Under the pieces are notes generated by a model. The model searched no databases, had not been told where the DNA came from, and saw nothing but the letters and a program-made list of their open reading frames with translations. A DNA stretch of 64,000 bases from JAJRPT01 sp964465945 (GTDB taxonomy: Bacteria > Bacteroidota > Ignavibacteria > Kapaibacteriales > UBA2268), in contig CAYXMM010000013.1 in the NCBI GenBank assembly GCA_964465945.1, positions 13,272-77,271 on the forward strand. The letters run 5' to 3'. Made by a program: the position numbers and the translations under genes. Positions 35,207-43,611 of the stretch are shown piece by piece (positions within the stretch are counted from its first letter, which is position 1; every line of letters starts with the position of its first letter).

Positions 35207-35962
35207 TTAAACACCAGTATGTTTAAACATCTTAGCTTTTAAGTATTCTTTATTCATATTTGAAATGAATTTCACTGAGATCGATTTAGGACAAGCTGCT
35301 TCGCACTCGTAATGATTGGAACATGCTCCAAATCCTTCGTTTTCCATTGTGTCGACCATATTGACTACTCTTTCATATCGCTCAGCCTGACCTTGCGGTA
35401 ATAATGCTAAGTGATTGATTTTAGCAGCAGTGAATAGCATTGCCGCACTATTAGGACAAGCAGCAACACAAGCGCCACAACCAATACAGGCAGCAGCATC
35501 CATTGCTAAATCAGCATTTTCTTTTCTGATTGGAATTGCATTTGCCTCACCTGCCGATCCAGTTCTAACGCTAATATAACCACCTGATTGAATAATTCTA
35601 TCAAAAGCAGTTCTATCCACAACTAAGTCTTTAATAATTGGAAAAGCTTTTGCTCTAAATGGCTCAATATATATTTCATCGCCATTTTTGAACGAACGCA
35701 TGTGAAGTTGGCAAGTTGTTGTGCCAGACTCTTTCCCATGAGGGAAGCCATTGATTGTCATAGAACAAGCTCCACAAATTCCTTCTCGGCAGTCATGGTC
35801 GAAAGCAATCGGTTCAAGTGATGACTCAATTAATTTTTCATTTAAAACATCAAGCATCTCAAGAAATGACATATCTTCGCTTATGTTATCTACATCATAA
35901 ACTTCAAATTTACCTTGAGAAGTAGCATTTTTTTGTCTCCATACGTGCAATTTTAATTTCAT
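35207..35962 (-). CDS. sdhB: Succinate dehydrogenase/fumarate reductase iron-sulfur subunit
   Basis: A 251-residue subunit carrying three Fe-S clusters that wire electrons from SdhA to the membrane quinone. The [2Fe-2S] ligands are in CREGICGACSM plus the later Cys in TTCQLHM. The [4Fe-4S] and [3Fe-4S] ligands are in CIGCGACVAACPNS and ACSNHYECEAACPKSI. It is of the Bacteroidetes type (MKLKLHVWRQKN start). Last gene of the sdhCAB operon, 23 bases after sdhA. Confidence 0.95.
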   Translation of the reverse strand: MKLKLHVWRQKNATSQGKFEVYDVDNISEDMSFLEMLDVLNEKLIESSLEPIAFDHDCREGICGACSMTINGFPHGKESGTTTCQLHMRSFKNGDEIYIEPFRAKAFPIIKDLVVDRTAFDRIIQSGGYISVRTGSAGEANAIPIRKENADLAMDAAACIGCGACVAACPNSAAMLFTAAKINHLALLPQGQAERYERVVNMVDTMENEGFGACSNHYECEAACPKSISVKFISNMNKEYLKAKMFKHTGV

Positions 35963-35985
35963 AATAAATTACCTTTCATTTTCAA

Positions 35986-37899
35986 TTATTTATAAGATCT
36001 AACAGCAAGATGAACATTTTCAAATTCTAATTCCTCTTTATGTCTTGTCGGTTTGCTTTCTACTCCATTATATTCCCAAGCAGCAACGTGAGTGAATTTC
36101 TCATCATTACGAACAGCTTCACCGTCCGGAGTTTGATGCTCTTCACGGAAATGGGCGCCACATGATTCATCTCTTTCGAGCGCGTCCCAAGCTAAAATTT
36201 CTGCAAACTCTAAGAAGTCTGCCACCCTTGTTGCTCGCTCCAATGCCACATTCAACTCTTCGCCAGAACCTGGTATATTAACATTCTCCCAGAACTCTTG
36301 TCGAATTTCAGGTATTCGCTTTAAAGCTTCTTTTATTCCTGCTTCATTTCTTGCCATTCCAACATTATCCCACATTAACTTTCCAAGTTCTTTATGGAAT
36401 GAAACAGGAGAGCGCTTACCTTTAATATTTAGCAAAGTATTTATTTTATTATTAATTTCTTCTTCAACTTTTTTAAACTCAGGGTGAGTTTCATCAATTT
36501 GCTCTAATCCGCCAAGAGCGAGATATGGGGCTATAGTATATGGGATTACAAAATAACCATCAGCAAGACCTTGCATCAAAGCAGACGCCCCAAGACGATT
36601 TGCTCCATGGTCAGAGAAATTTGCTTCTCCAAGAGCAAATAAGCCGGGAATTGTAGTCATTAAATTATAGTCTACCCACAATCCGCCCATTGTATAGTGC
36701 GATGCTGGATAAATCATCATTGGTTCATCGTATGGACTTTTACCAGTAATTCTCTCATACATTTCAAATAAATTACCATAGCGAGCTTCGATAACGTCTT
36801 TGCCTAAGCGGTTAATGGCATCTCTGAAATCAAGATATACACCAAAACCAGTTGCAGAAACTCCTCGCCCTTCATCGCAAACTTGTTTTGCAGCACGTGA
36901 TGAAATATCTCTCGGAGATAAATTTCCAAATGAAGGGTATTTCCTTTCTAAATAATAATCTCTTTCTTCTTTTGGAATATCATTAGGATGACGTTTATCA
37001 CCTTTTGCTTTTGGAACCCATATCCTACCATCATTTCTTAGTGATTCTGACATCAAAGTTAATTTAGATTGGTGGTCGCCTGAAACTGGAATACAAGTAG
37101 GGTGAATTTGAGTATAACAAGGATTAGCAAAGAATGCACCTTTTTTATACGCACGATATGTTGCTGTAACATTACAAGCTTGTGCGTTAGTAGATAGGAA
37201 AAATACATTACCATAACCACCAGTTCCAAGCAAAACTGCATCACCCCAATGTGATTCAAGTTTTCCTGTTTTCATATCTCTAACAACGATTCCTCTTGCT
37301 TTGCCATTGATAACAACAATATCCATCATCTCTTTTCTTGTATGAAGTTTCACTCCACCAGTATGAACGTTCTTAGACAATGCTGAATAAGCCCCAAGTA
37401 ATAATTGCTGTCCTGTTTGACCCTTTGCGTAAAATGTTCTTGAAACCTGTGCTCCACCAAAAGAACGATTATCAAGGTTACCACCATATTCACGAGCAAA
37501 TGGAACACCTTGAGCTACACATTGGTCTATAATATTTACAGATACTTGAGCTAGACGGTATGTATTTGCCTCTCTTGACCTAAAATCTCCACCTTTAACG
37601 GTATCATAAAATAATCTATAAACAGAATCTCCATCGTTTTGATAATTTTTTGCAGCATTAATACCACCTTGTGCAGCAATAGAATGGGCTCTTCTTGGTG
37701 AATCATGAAAAGTGAAGCAGTGTACATTATACCCTAATTCTGCTAATGTAGCTGCAGCGGAAGAACCAGCCAAACCAGTTCCAACCATTATAATTTTAAA
37801 TTTCCTTTTATTTGCTGGGTTAATAAGTTTACTCTCAAACTTATGATTGTCCCATTTATCTTGAATTGACCCATTTGGGACTTTTGCATCTAAAGCCAT
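35986..37899 (-). CDS. sdhA: Succinate dehydrogenase/fumarate reductase flavoprotein subunit
   Basis: A 637-residue FAD subunit of complex II. The dinucleotide loop is MVGTGLAGSSAAATLAELG. The His that binds FAD covalently is in RRAHSIAAQGGINAAKNY. Active-site segments include HPTCIPVSG and SHYTMGGLWVDYN. The FAD-binding GEANFSDHGANRLGASAL is intact. Length and sequence are those of the Bacteroidetes/epsilon-type enzymes, which run in either direction depending on the quinone. Direction cannot be fixed from sequence alone. Confidence 0.96.
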   Translation of the reverse strand: MALDAKVPNGSIQDKWDNHKFESKLINPANKRKFKIIMVGTGLAGSSAAATLAELGYNVHCFTFHDSPRRAHSIAAQGGINAAKNYQNDGDSVYRLFYDTVKGGDFRSREANTYRLAQVSVNIIDQCVAQGVPFAREYGGNLDNRSFGGAQVSRTFYAKGQTGQQLLLGAYSALSKNVHTGGVKLHTRKEMMDIVVINGKARGIVVRDMKTGKLESHWGDAVLLGTGGYGNVFFLSTNAQACNVTATYRAYKKGAFFANPCYTQIHPTCIPVSGDHQSKLTLMSESLRNDGRIWVPKAKGDKRHPNDIPKEERDYYLERKYPSFGNLSPRDISSRAAKQVCDEGRGVSATGFGVYLDFRDAINRLGKDVIEARYGNLFEMYERITGKSPYDEPMMIYPASHYTMGGLWVDYNLMTTIPGLFALGEANFSDHGANRLGASALMQGLADGYFVIPYTIAPYLALGGLEQIDETHPEFKKVEEEINNKINTLLNIKGKRSPVSFHKELGKLMWDNVGMARNEAGIKEALKRIPEIRQEFWENVNIPGSGEELNVALERATRVADFLEFAEILAWDALERDESCGAHFREEHQTPDGEAVRNDEKFTHVAAWEYNGVESKPTRHKEELEFENVHLAVRSYK

Positions 37900-37911
37900 A
37901 AATTTTTCTCC

Positions 37912-38583
37912 TTATTTAACTATACCTAACAAAACACTAATCGGAATCACTGCCAAAAGTAACGTAACAAGAACTGCAATTAAAGTTCCTGCTATATTAA
38001 CTCTTTCGGACAATTTTGTTCCATTAAAACCAAGCGTATGAACCATTGATTGAATCCCATGTTTTAAATGGGCACCTAATGCCACCACAGCTAAAACATA
38101 AAACAAAGATATAAATGGCTGTTGAAAACCTGCTACAACCATAGCATAAACATCATGTCTTCCTTTAGCATCTATCATTTCCATAAACTCTGGATTAGTA
38201 ACCCCAAAAGTATAGTGAAGTAAATGGTAGACAACAAAGAACAAAATAACCAACCCAAATAAAGCCATACCTTTGCTTACAAAGTTTGCCTTTTTGGAGT
38301 AATTAACTTTATAAGCAACTGGATTAGCGGCTTTGTTTAACATTGTAAGTTTTATAGAAAGCACGATATGAAGCAGAACGGCTACAATTAGACCAATCCT
38401 TGCTCCCCAAAGAAATAAGGGTATATCCCGTAGTCCTGCGGCATAGGCATTAATAAGCTCTCTGCCTAAATCAGGACCAAGCAGAACAAATATATTGGCG
38501 GCTGTGTGTCCCAATATAAAACCCACCATCATCAACCCGGTTATTGCAACCAACATTTTTGAAATTATGAGTGAATTATTCAT
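37912..38583 (-). CDS. sdhC: Succinate dehydrogenase cytochrome b subunit (b558 type)
   Basis: A 223-residue membrane anchor with five hydrophobic segments and well-placed His residues for two haems (LGHTAANIF, VLLHIVLSIK, VVYHLLHYTFG, GAHLKHGIQSMVHTLG). This is the single-subunit, di-haem type of Bacteroidetes and Bacillus rather than the SdhC/SdhD pair. First gene of the operon. The 201-bp region upstream is shared with the divergent NSS transporter and carries two inverted repeats. Confidence 0.92.
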   Translation of the reverse strand: MNNSLIISKMLVAITGLMMVGFILGHTAANIFVLLGPDLGRELINAYAAGLRDIPLFLWGARIGLIVAVLLHIVLSIKLTMLNKAANPVAYKVNYSKKANFVSKGMALFGLVILFFVVYHLLHYTFGVTNPEFMEMIDAKGRHDVYAMVVAGFQQPFISLFYVLAVVALGAHLKHGIQSMVHTLGFNGTKLSERVNIAGTLIAVLVTLLLAVIPISVLLGIVK

Positions 38584-38638
38584 ACTAACCTAAAAAATAA
38601 TTAAAAATTTTATTGTTTTTCTATTTTTTATTTTTATC

Positions 38639-38668
38639 TTGAAACTTTTATTTTAACAAAAGTTTTCA
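38639..38668. other. Imperfect inverted repeat upstream of sdhC
   Basis: TTGAAACTTTT (38639-38649) faces AAAAGTTTTCAA (38658-38669) across an 8-base loop, pairing along 11 bases with one bulged T. It lies about 55 bases upstream of sdhC and could form a leader hairpin in the sdh mRNA or be an operator. Confidence 0.4.
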
Positions 38669-38682
38669 AACTTATTTTTAAT

Positions 38683-38701
38683 TAGGACTAAATAAGTCCT
38701 A
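38683..38701. promoter_or_regulatory. IscR-like palindromic operator between sdhC and the NSS transporter
   Basis: TAGGACT-N5-AGTCCTA is a perfect 7-bp hyphenated palindrome whose core GACT-AAATA-AGTC resembles the type 1 IscR site (GACT-RWWWY-AGTC) with one mismatch. It lies 100 bases upstream of sdhC and 84 bases upstream of the transporter. An Fe-S type Rrf2 regulator is encoded at 41713, and IscR is an Rrf2 protein. That this regulator binds here is inference. Confidence 0.45.
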
Positions 38702-38784
38702 TTAAACTTGGTATCATAAAAGAAAACAATTTATTAAAATAATATAGATTTTACAAATCATTTGAAAAAAAAAAGGAATATTTT

Positions 38785-40335
38785 ATGGCAGAAAGAGAAG
38801 AATGGGGCAGTAGAATTGGACTAATCTTAGCAATGGCAGGTAATGCTGTCGGATTAGGAAACTTTTTACGCTATCCTGTACAAGCAACTCAAAATGGTGG
38901 TGGCGCCTTTATGATACCTTATTTTATAGCATTTCTTTTACTTGGAATACCTATTATGTGGGTCGAATGGTCAATAGGGCGAAATGGTGGGAAATATAAT
39001 CATAGCTCGCTACCAGGTATGTTTCAAGTGATGTGGAAACACCCTGTTGCTAAATATCTTGGTGCGATTGGATTGCTTATTTCGACTATAATAATGATTT
39101 ATTATACTATGCTAGTTTCTTGGATGCTCGGTTTTTCTTTTTTTTCAATCACAGGAAGTTACTCGCAAATCACTGATTTATCTCAAATGGCGACATTCTT
39201 ATCTGAATTTCAAAATGGAGGTGGAACATTTTTCTCAAGTATGTGGCCCGCCTATATATTCTTAATCTTAACCTTATTCCTAAATTTTTATATCCTCTCA
39301 AAAGGATTAAGCGGAGGAATTGAAGTTTTTGCTAAAATTGCCTTACCTTTATTATTTTTCTTTGCTATTCTGATTGCAATTTATGTATTTACGATTGGAA
39401 CTCCTGACCCAGTTAATCATCCAGAAAGGTCCGTTTGGAATGGACTCGCCTTTATTTGGAATCCAAATTTCTCTCTATTAGGTGATTCTAAAATATGGCT
39501 CGCTGCCGCAGGGCAAGTATTCTTTACATTATCGTTAGGGATGGGAACGCTTCACACATTTGCTTCTTATTTAAAGCCAAAAGATGATATTGCACTTTCA
39601 GGGCTTGCGACTGCTTCTATAAATGAATTTGCAGAAGTAATTTTAGGTGGAACTATTGCAATTCCTATTGCTGTTGCATTCTTTGGATTAATGGATGCTC
39701 AAGTTATAGCAAATGGAGGAACATTTAATCTTGGGATTGTTTCTATGGGGGTTATATTTAATCAAATGGCTTACGGGCAAATTTTCGGGTTTATGTGGTT
39801 TTTTTTGCTATTCTTTGCTGGTGTTACTTCAACAGTTGCAATGTGTCAACCGCTAATTTCTTTCCTCGAAGAAGAGTTTAATTTTAATCATAAGAAGGCA
39901 AATTTAGTTGTCGGATTTTTTATTTTTGTTGCTATACATTTAGTATTTTTCTATCAAAAATTTGGCTTTCTTGACGAAATGGATTACTGGGCAGGAACAT
40001 TTTTATTAGTTGCAATTTCTTTAATAGAAGTAATTATTTTTGCTTGGATTTTTGGAATTGATAAAGGCTTTGCTGAGATGACAACAGGAGCAGATATAAA
40101 AATCCCAAATATTTTTAAGTTTATTATTAAATATGTAACTCCTTTATATTTACTTTTCATTTTGTCATTTTGGACTTTCCAAAGTGCAATTCCAACATTA
40201 ATGATGGATAATGTTAAGCCAGAAAATGTAGTTTATCTTTGGGGTTCGCGTACCTTTATGGCGCTTACTTTTATTGGGATTTGTATTATGGTAAATATCG
40301 CTTGGAAACGAAAACAAAAGGGCACAAATTTTTAA
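38785..40335 (+). CDS. Neurotransmitter:sodium symporter (NSS/SNF) family transporter
   Basis: A 516-residue, 12-segment Na+-coupled transporter of the LeuT fold. The family signature is WGSRIGLILAMAGNAVGLGNFLRYP then QNGGGAFMIPYFIAFLLLGIPIMWVEWSIGR, which forms the first helix with its Na+ and substrate sites. Bacterial members take up amino acids such as leucine, tryptophan, tyrosine or methionine. The kynureninase gene follows 56 bases downstream but has its own promoter-like element, so an aromatic or tryptophan-derived substrate is a reasonable guess. Starts after AAAAGGAATA, beside an A10 run (38765-38774). Confidence 0.92.
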   Translation: MAEREEWGSRIGLILAMAGNAVGLGNFLRYPVQATQNGGGAFMIPYFIAFLLLGIPIMWVEWSIGRNGGKYNHSSLPGMFQVMWKHPVAKYLGAIGLLISTIIMIYYTMLVSWMLGFSFFSITGSYSQITDLSQMATFLSEFQNGGGTFFSSMWPAYIFLILTLFLNFYILSKGLSGGIEVFAKIALPLLFFFAILIAIYVFTIGTPDPVNHPERSVWNGLAFIWNPNFSLLGDSKIWLAAAGQVFFTLSLGMGTLHTFASYLKPKDDIALSGLATASINEFAEVILGGTIAIPIAVAFFGLMDAQVIANGGTFNLGIVSMGVIFNQMAYGQIFGFMWFFLLFFAGVTSTVAMCQPLISFLEEEFNFNHKKANLVVGFFIFVAIHLVFFYQKFGFLDEMDYWAGTFLLVAISLIEVIIFAWIFGIDKGFAEMTTGADIKIPNIFKFIIKYVTPLYLLFILSFWTFQSAIPTLMMDNVKPENVVYLWGSRTFMALTFIGICIMVNIAWKRKQKGTNF

Positions 40336-40340
40336 ATTAG

Positions 40341-40372
40341 TTGATAATGAATACAATTATTTTTTAATTTTG
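40341..40372 (+). promoter_or_regulatory. Bacteroidota-type promoter for kynU
   Basis: TTG (40341-40343), a 21-base spacer, and TAATTTTG (40365-40372) match the -33/-7 consensus and lie 19 bases before the kynU start codon, between the transporter stop and kynU. Confidence 0.5.
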
Positions 40373-40391
40373 TAAATTCAAAAGAGTAAAA

Positions 40392-41648
40392 ATGAATTAT
40401 AACATAACAGAAGAATTTGCAAAAGAATTAGATAATGCCGATAATTTGAATAGTTATCGAACTAAATTTCATATTCCTTTTGATAGCAATAGGAATGAGA
40501 CAATTTATTTTACAGGTAACTCTCTTGGCTTGCAGCCGAAACAAACGCGAGACTATATAAACCAAGAACTTGACGATTGGGCGAAATTAGGTGTTGAAGG
40601 GCATTTTTATGCGAAAAATCCTTGGATGCCTTATCATGAATTTCTAACCGAAAAACTTGCCAATATTGTTGGTGCTAAGCCAATTGAAGTAGTAGCGATG
40701 AACTCACTAACTACAAATTTACATCTTCTAATGGTTTCTTTCTTTCAACCAAAGGGTAGAAAAAGAAAAATCATCATCGAAAACAATGAGTTCCCAAGTG
40801 ATATTTACGCTGTTAAATCACAATTAAAGTTTCATAATTTAGACCCTGAAAAAGATTTAATCGTAGTTAAAGGTAAAAGTGGAAGCGATATTATCGAAAC
40901 AGAGGATATTCTAAGAACAATCCGCGATAATGCCGACGAAGTTGCAATGCTTGTGTTTGCAGGAGTTAATTACTATACAGGACAATTCTTCGATATAGAA
41001 GCAATTACTAAGGAATGTCATAAGTATGATATAATTGCTGGATTTGATTTAGCCCATGCTGCAGGGAACGTTGTTCTTAAATTAAATGAATGGCAAGTTG
41101 ATTTTGCTGCTTGGTGTTCATATAAATACTTAAACTCAGGACCTGGCGGTATAGCAGGTGCTTTCGTGCATGAGAAACATAAAGACTTTAAAGGACCGAG
41201 ATTTGAGGGTTGGTGGGGAACAAATAAGAAAACACGGTTTTTAATGCAACCTGAATTCGATGCAAGTGAAGGTGTTGAATCTTGGCAATTATCTAATCCA
41301 CCAATTTTCCAATTAGCCACTCTCAATTCTTCCTTAGATATTTTTGAAGAAGTTGGAATGTTGAAATTAAGAGAAAAATCTATTAATTTATCTAATTATG
41401 TTGATTACCTACTTTCAACTTTGGATTCAAATAAAATTCAAAACATTACTCCTACTAATTTATCAGATAGGGGCTGTCAGTTATCATTAAGAATTAAAAA
41501 TGGGAAGGAGATATTTAAGCGAATGATGGAACAAGGAGTGATTGCAGACTGGCGAGAACCAGATGTAATTAGAATTGCTCCTGTGCCTCTATATAACTCA
41601 TTTTTAGATATTTATAAGTTTTATAAAATATTAAAAAATGAAATTTAA
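40392..41648 (+). CDS. kynU: Kynureninase
   Basis: A 418-residue PLP enzyme that splits kynurenine (or 3-hydroxykynurenine) into anthranilate (or 3-hydroxyanthranilate) and alanine. Family segments are YFTGNSLGLQPKQTRDYIN, MNSLTTNLHLLMVSFFQP, GFDLAHAAGNV (the PLP-contacting Asp), and WCSYKYLNSGPGGIAGAFVH with the Schiff-base Lys245. The C-terminal domain ends normally. No other kynurenine-pathway gene is in the window. The pathway could feed NAD synthesis or tryptophan breakdown. Confidence 0.95.
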   Translation: MNYNITEEFAKELDNADNLNSYRTKFHIPFDSNRNETIYFTGNSLGLQPKQTRDYINQELDDWAKLGVEGHFYAKNPWMPYHEFLTEKLANIVGAKPIEVVAMNSLTTNLHLLMVSFFQPKGRKRKIIIENNEFPSDIYAVKSQLKFHNLDPEKDLIVVKGKSGSDIIETEDILRTIRDNADEVAMLVFAGVNYYTGQFFDIEAITKECHKYDIIAGFDLAHAAGNVVLKLNEWQVDFAAWCSYKYLNSGPGGIAGAFVHEKHKDFKGPRFEGWWGTNKKTRFLMQPEFDASEGVESWQLSNPPIFQLATLNSSLDIFEEVGMLKLREKSINLSNYVDYLLSTLDSNKIQNITPTNLSDRGCQLSLRIKNGKEIFKRMMEQGVIADWREPDVIRIAPVPLYNSFLDIYKFYKILKNEI

Positions 41649-41680
41649 TTTGGATAATATTTAAAAATTCCTTAATTTTC
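41649..41680 (+). promoter_or_regulatory. Candidate Bacteroidota-type promoter for the Rrf2 gene
   Basis: TTTG (41649-41652), a 20-base spacer, then TAATTTTC (41673-41680), one mismatch from the -7 consensus TAnnTTTG. It directly follows the kynU stop codon. Confidence 0.45.
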
Positions 41681-41712
41681 GGATAAATTACTCTTAAATA
41701 GGAAATAAGTTT

Positions 41713-42198
41713 ATGGCACTGCTCTCAAAAGCGTGTATTTATGGAATTAGAGCCGCTATTTATATAGCGATTGAAGAAGAAGACTCTAAATATATTCCAA
41801 TTTCTAAAATCGCTCAAGAATTGAATTTATCTTCTCATTTTTTAACAAAAATACTTCAAGAACTTACTAAAAAGGGCATCTTAGACTCATATAAAGGTCC
41901 AAATGGTGGTGTCAAATTAATTAGACCGCCAGAAGACGTTAAGTTGATGGAAATAGTTGTAGCAATAGATGGAAACGAAGCATTTGAAATTTGCGCACTT
42001 GGATTAGAAGGTTGTGGAAGATTATATCCTTGCCCGTTGCATTATAGCTGGGTTGAACATCGGGAAGGAATTAGAGCATTATTCAATCGCGAAAATTTAA
42101 AGAGTTTGTCTGAATCTGTTAAAATTGCAGGGTTTAGATTACGAACTATTGACGCTAACTTTCTCGCAAAAGAACTGAATAAAACCATTCAATTATAA
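41713..42198 (+). CDS. Rrf2-family transcription regulator, probable Fe-S sensor
   Basis: A 161-residue Rrf2 protein. The N-terminal winged helix-turn-helix has ISKIAQELNLSSHFLTKILQELTKKGIL and the wing GPNGGVKL. Cys94, Cys101 and Cys107 (CALGLEGCGRLYPC, spacing C-x6-C-x5-C) correspond to the Fe-S ligands of IscR, NsrR and RsrR, so it probably senses iron-sulfur status, oxidative stress or nitric oxide. The targets are unknown. The IscR-like palindrome at 38683-38701, next to sdh, is the best local candidate. Confidence 0.88.
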   Translation: MALLSKACIYGIRAAIYIAIEEEDSKYIPISKIAQELNLSSHFLTKILQELTKKGILDSYKGPNGGVKLIRPPEDVKLMEIVVAIDGNEAFEICALGLEGCGRLYPCPLHYSWVEHREGIRALFNRENLKSLSESVKIAGFRLRTIDANFLAKELNKTIQL

Positions 42199-42274
42199 AT
42201 TAATATTTAATAATATAGATATTGAAATACTTTTATTCTTAATTTACCCATTATTGATTACAAATCTTGAATAA

Positions 42275-43387
42275 ATGAAAAATATTGCTTTTTTATCTTG
42301 CTTTTATCCTTATCGTGGTGGCATAGCCCAATCGAGTGGCTCGTTATATTTTGCATTAAAAGAGAAAGCAAATGTTTTTCCTGTAAATTTTTCAAGGCAG
42401 TACCCTGATATTTTATTCCCTGGCAAATCTCAATTTGTTCCAGAAGGTGATACGACAGAATCAATGATTAGCGATAGAATAGTTGATTCAATTAACCCAA
42501 TTACATGGTTCAAAAGTGCGAATTATATCAATTCAATCAATCCAGATATCGTGATTTCAAGATTTTGGATACCATTTCTTGCTCCTGCACTTGGAACAAT
42601 ATTGTCAAAAACTAAAAATAAAGCAAAAAATATTGCAATAGTCGATAATGCAATACCACACGAAAAAAGATTTGGTGATGTCGCTTTAACAAATTACTAT
42701 CTAAAACAAAATCATAAGTTTATAGCACTAAGCAAATCAGTTGAAAGAGATTTAATAAACTTAATGCCAAATGCAGAAGTCTATTATCACCCCCATCCTG
42801 TTTATGATAGGTTTCCTACTGAAATTGAAAAATTAAAAGCTCGAAGCCAACTTGGGTTTAATGAAAACGACAAAGTCATTTTATTTTTTGGATTTATTCG
42901 GGATTACAAAGGACTTGATATTTTGCTTAATTCAATGCAATACATAGCAAGTAATATCAAATTACTCATTGCAGGTGATGTTTATGGCTCTTATGATAAA
43001 TATCAAGAGATTATAAACAATAAAAATCTTCAACCAAGAGTAACACAAATCATTGACTATATTCCAGATGAAGACGTTGCCAAATATTTTTCAGCATCAG
43101 ATGTTTGTGTTCAACCATATAGAAGTGCCACCCAATCTGGAATTGCAAATATAGCCACACATTACAATCGACCAATAATAGCAACCGATGTAGGTGGATT
43201 AAAAGAAATAATAGAGCCATTCAATATTGGGAAAATTGTATCTAAACCAGATGAAAAAGAACTTGCAGATAAAATTAATGAGTTTTTTAATGAAAATATT
43301 GATTATTCAAAGAATTTCAAAGATTACAAGGAATTCGCATCATGGGAAAAATTAGCTGACGTAATATTAGAAGCATCTGAAATGTAG
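42275..43387 (+). CDS. Glycosyltransferase family 4-like protein
   Basis: A 370-residue GT-B glycosyltransferase. The N-terminal half opens with FLSCFYPYRGGIAQSSG, the acceptor-binding glycine loop. The C-terminal half has VILFFGFIRDYKGLDILLNSM (the donor-domain start), then ADVCVQPYRSATQSGIANIA and the PIIATDVGGLKEII end, typical of GT4. It would transfer a sugar from a nucleotide donor in surface-polysaccharide or glycolipid synthesis. Donor and acceptor are unknown. No polysaccharide cluster surrounds it. Confidence 0.85.
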   Translation: MKNIAFLSCFYPYRGGIAQSSGSLYFALKEKANVFPVNFSRQYPDILFPGKSQFVPEGDTTESMISDRIVDSINPITWFKSANYINSINPDIVISRFWIPFLAPALGTILSKTKNKAKNIAIVDNAIPHEKRFGDVALTNYYLKQNHKFIALSKSVERDLINLMPNAEVYYHPHPVYDRFPTEIEKLKARSQLGFNENDKVILFFGFIRDYKGLDILLNSMQYIASNIKLLIAGDVYGSYDKYQEIINNKNLQPRVTQIIDYIPDEDVAKYFSASDVCVQPYRSATQSGIANIATHYNRPIIATDVGGLKEIIEPFNIGKIVSKPDEKELADKINEFFNENIDYSKNFKDYKEFASWEKLADVILEASEM

Positions 43388-43611
43388 ATAGATATATAAT
43401 TATTTTTCTAAGAATATTTTAAATATACCTTGTATATTTCATATTTTTAGAAATTTTTAAAAATAAAAAACTTTTAGAATAAAATTTAACATCAATAATA
43501 TAGTGTAATCATAAGAGTTTAATACAGATTAACTAATGACAATATCTAATCTTTGAAACAATTATTTTTTATTTTTGTATATATGCTTTTATTTTATGTT
43601 TTAATTTTAAT
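43388..43611. other. 224-bp AT-rich intergenic region
   Basis: No gene is visible. A TATTTTTG -7-like box lies at 43570-43577, but the nearest TTTG (43552-43555) is only 14 bases upstream, too close for the usual promoter spacing. The efflux operon starts at the right edge without a recognisable ribosome-binding site. Confidence 0.5.

Noticed and set aside
43552..43577. TTTG and TATTTTTG upstream of the efflux operon as a promoter
   Set aside because: The spacer is only 14 bases against the usual 19-21.
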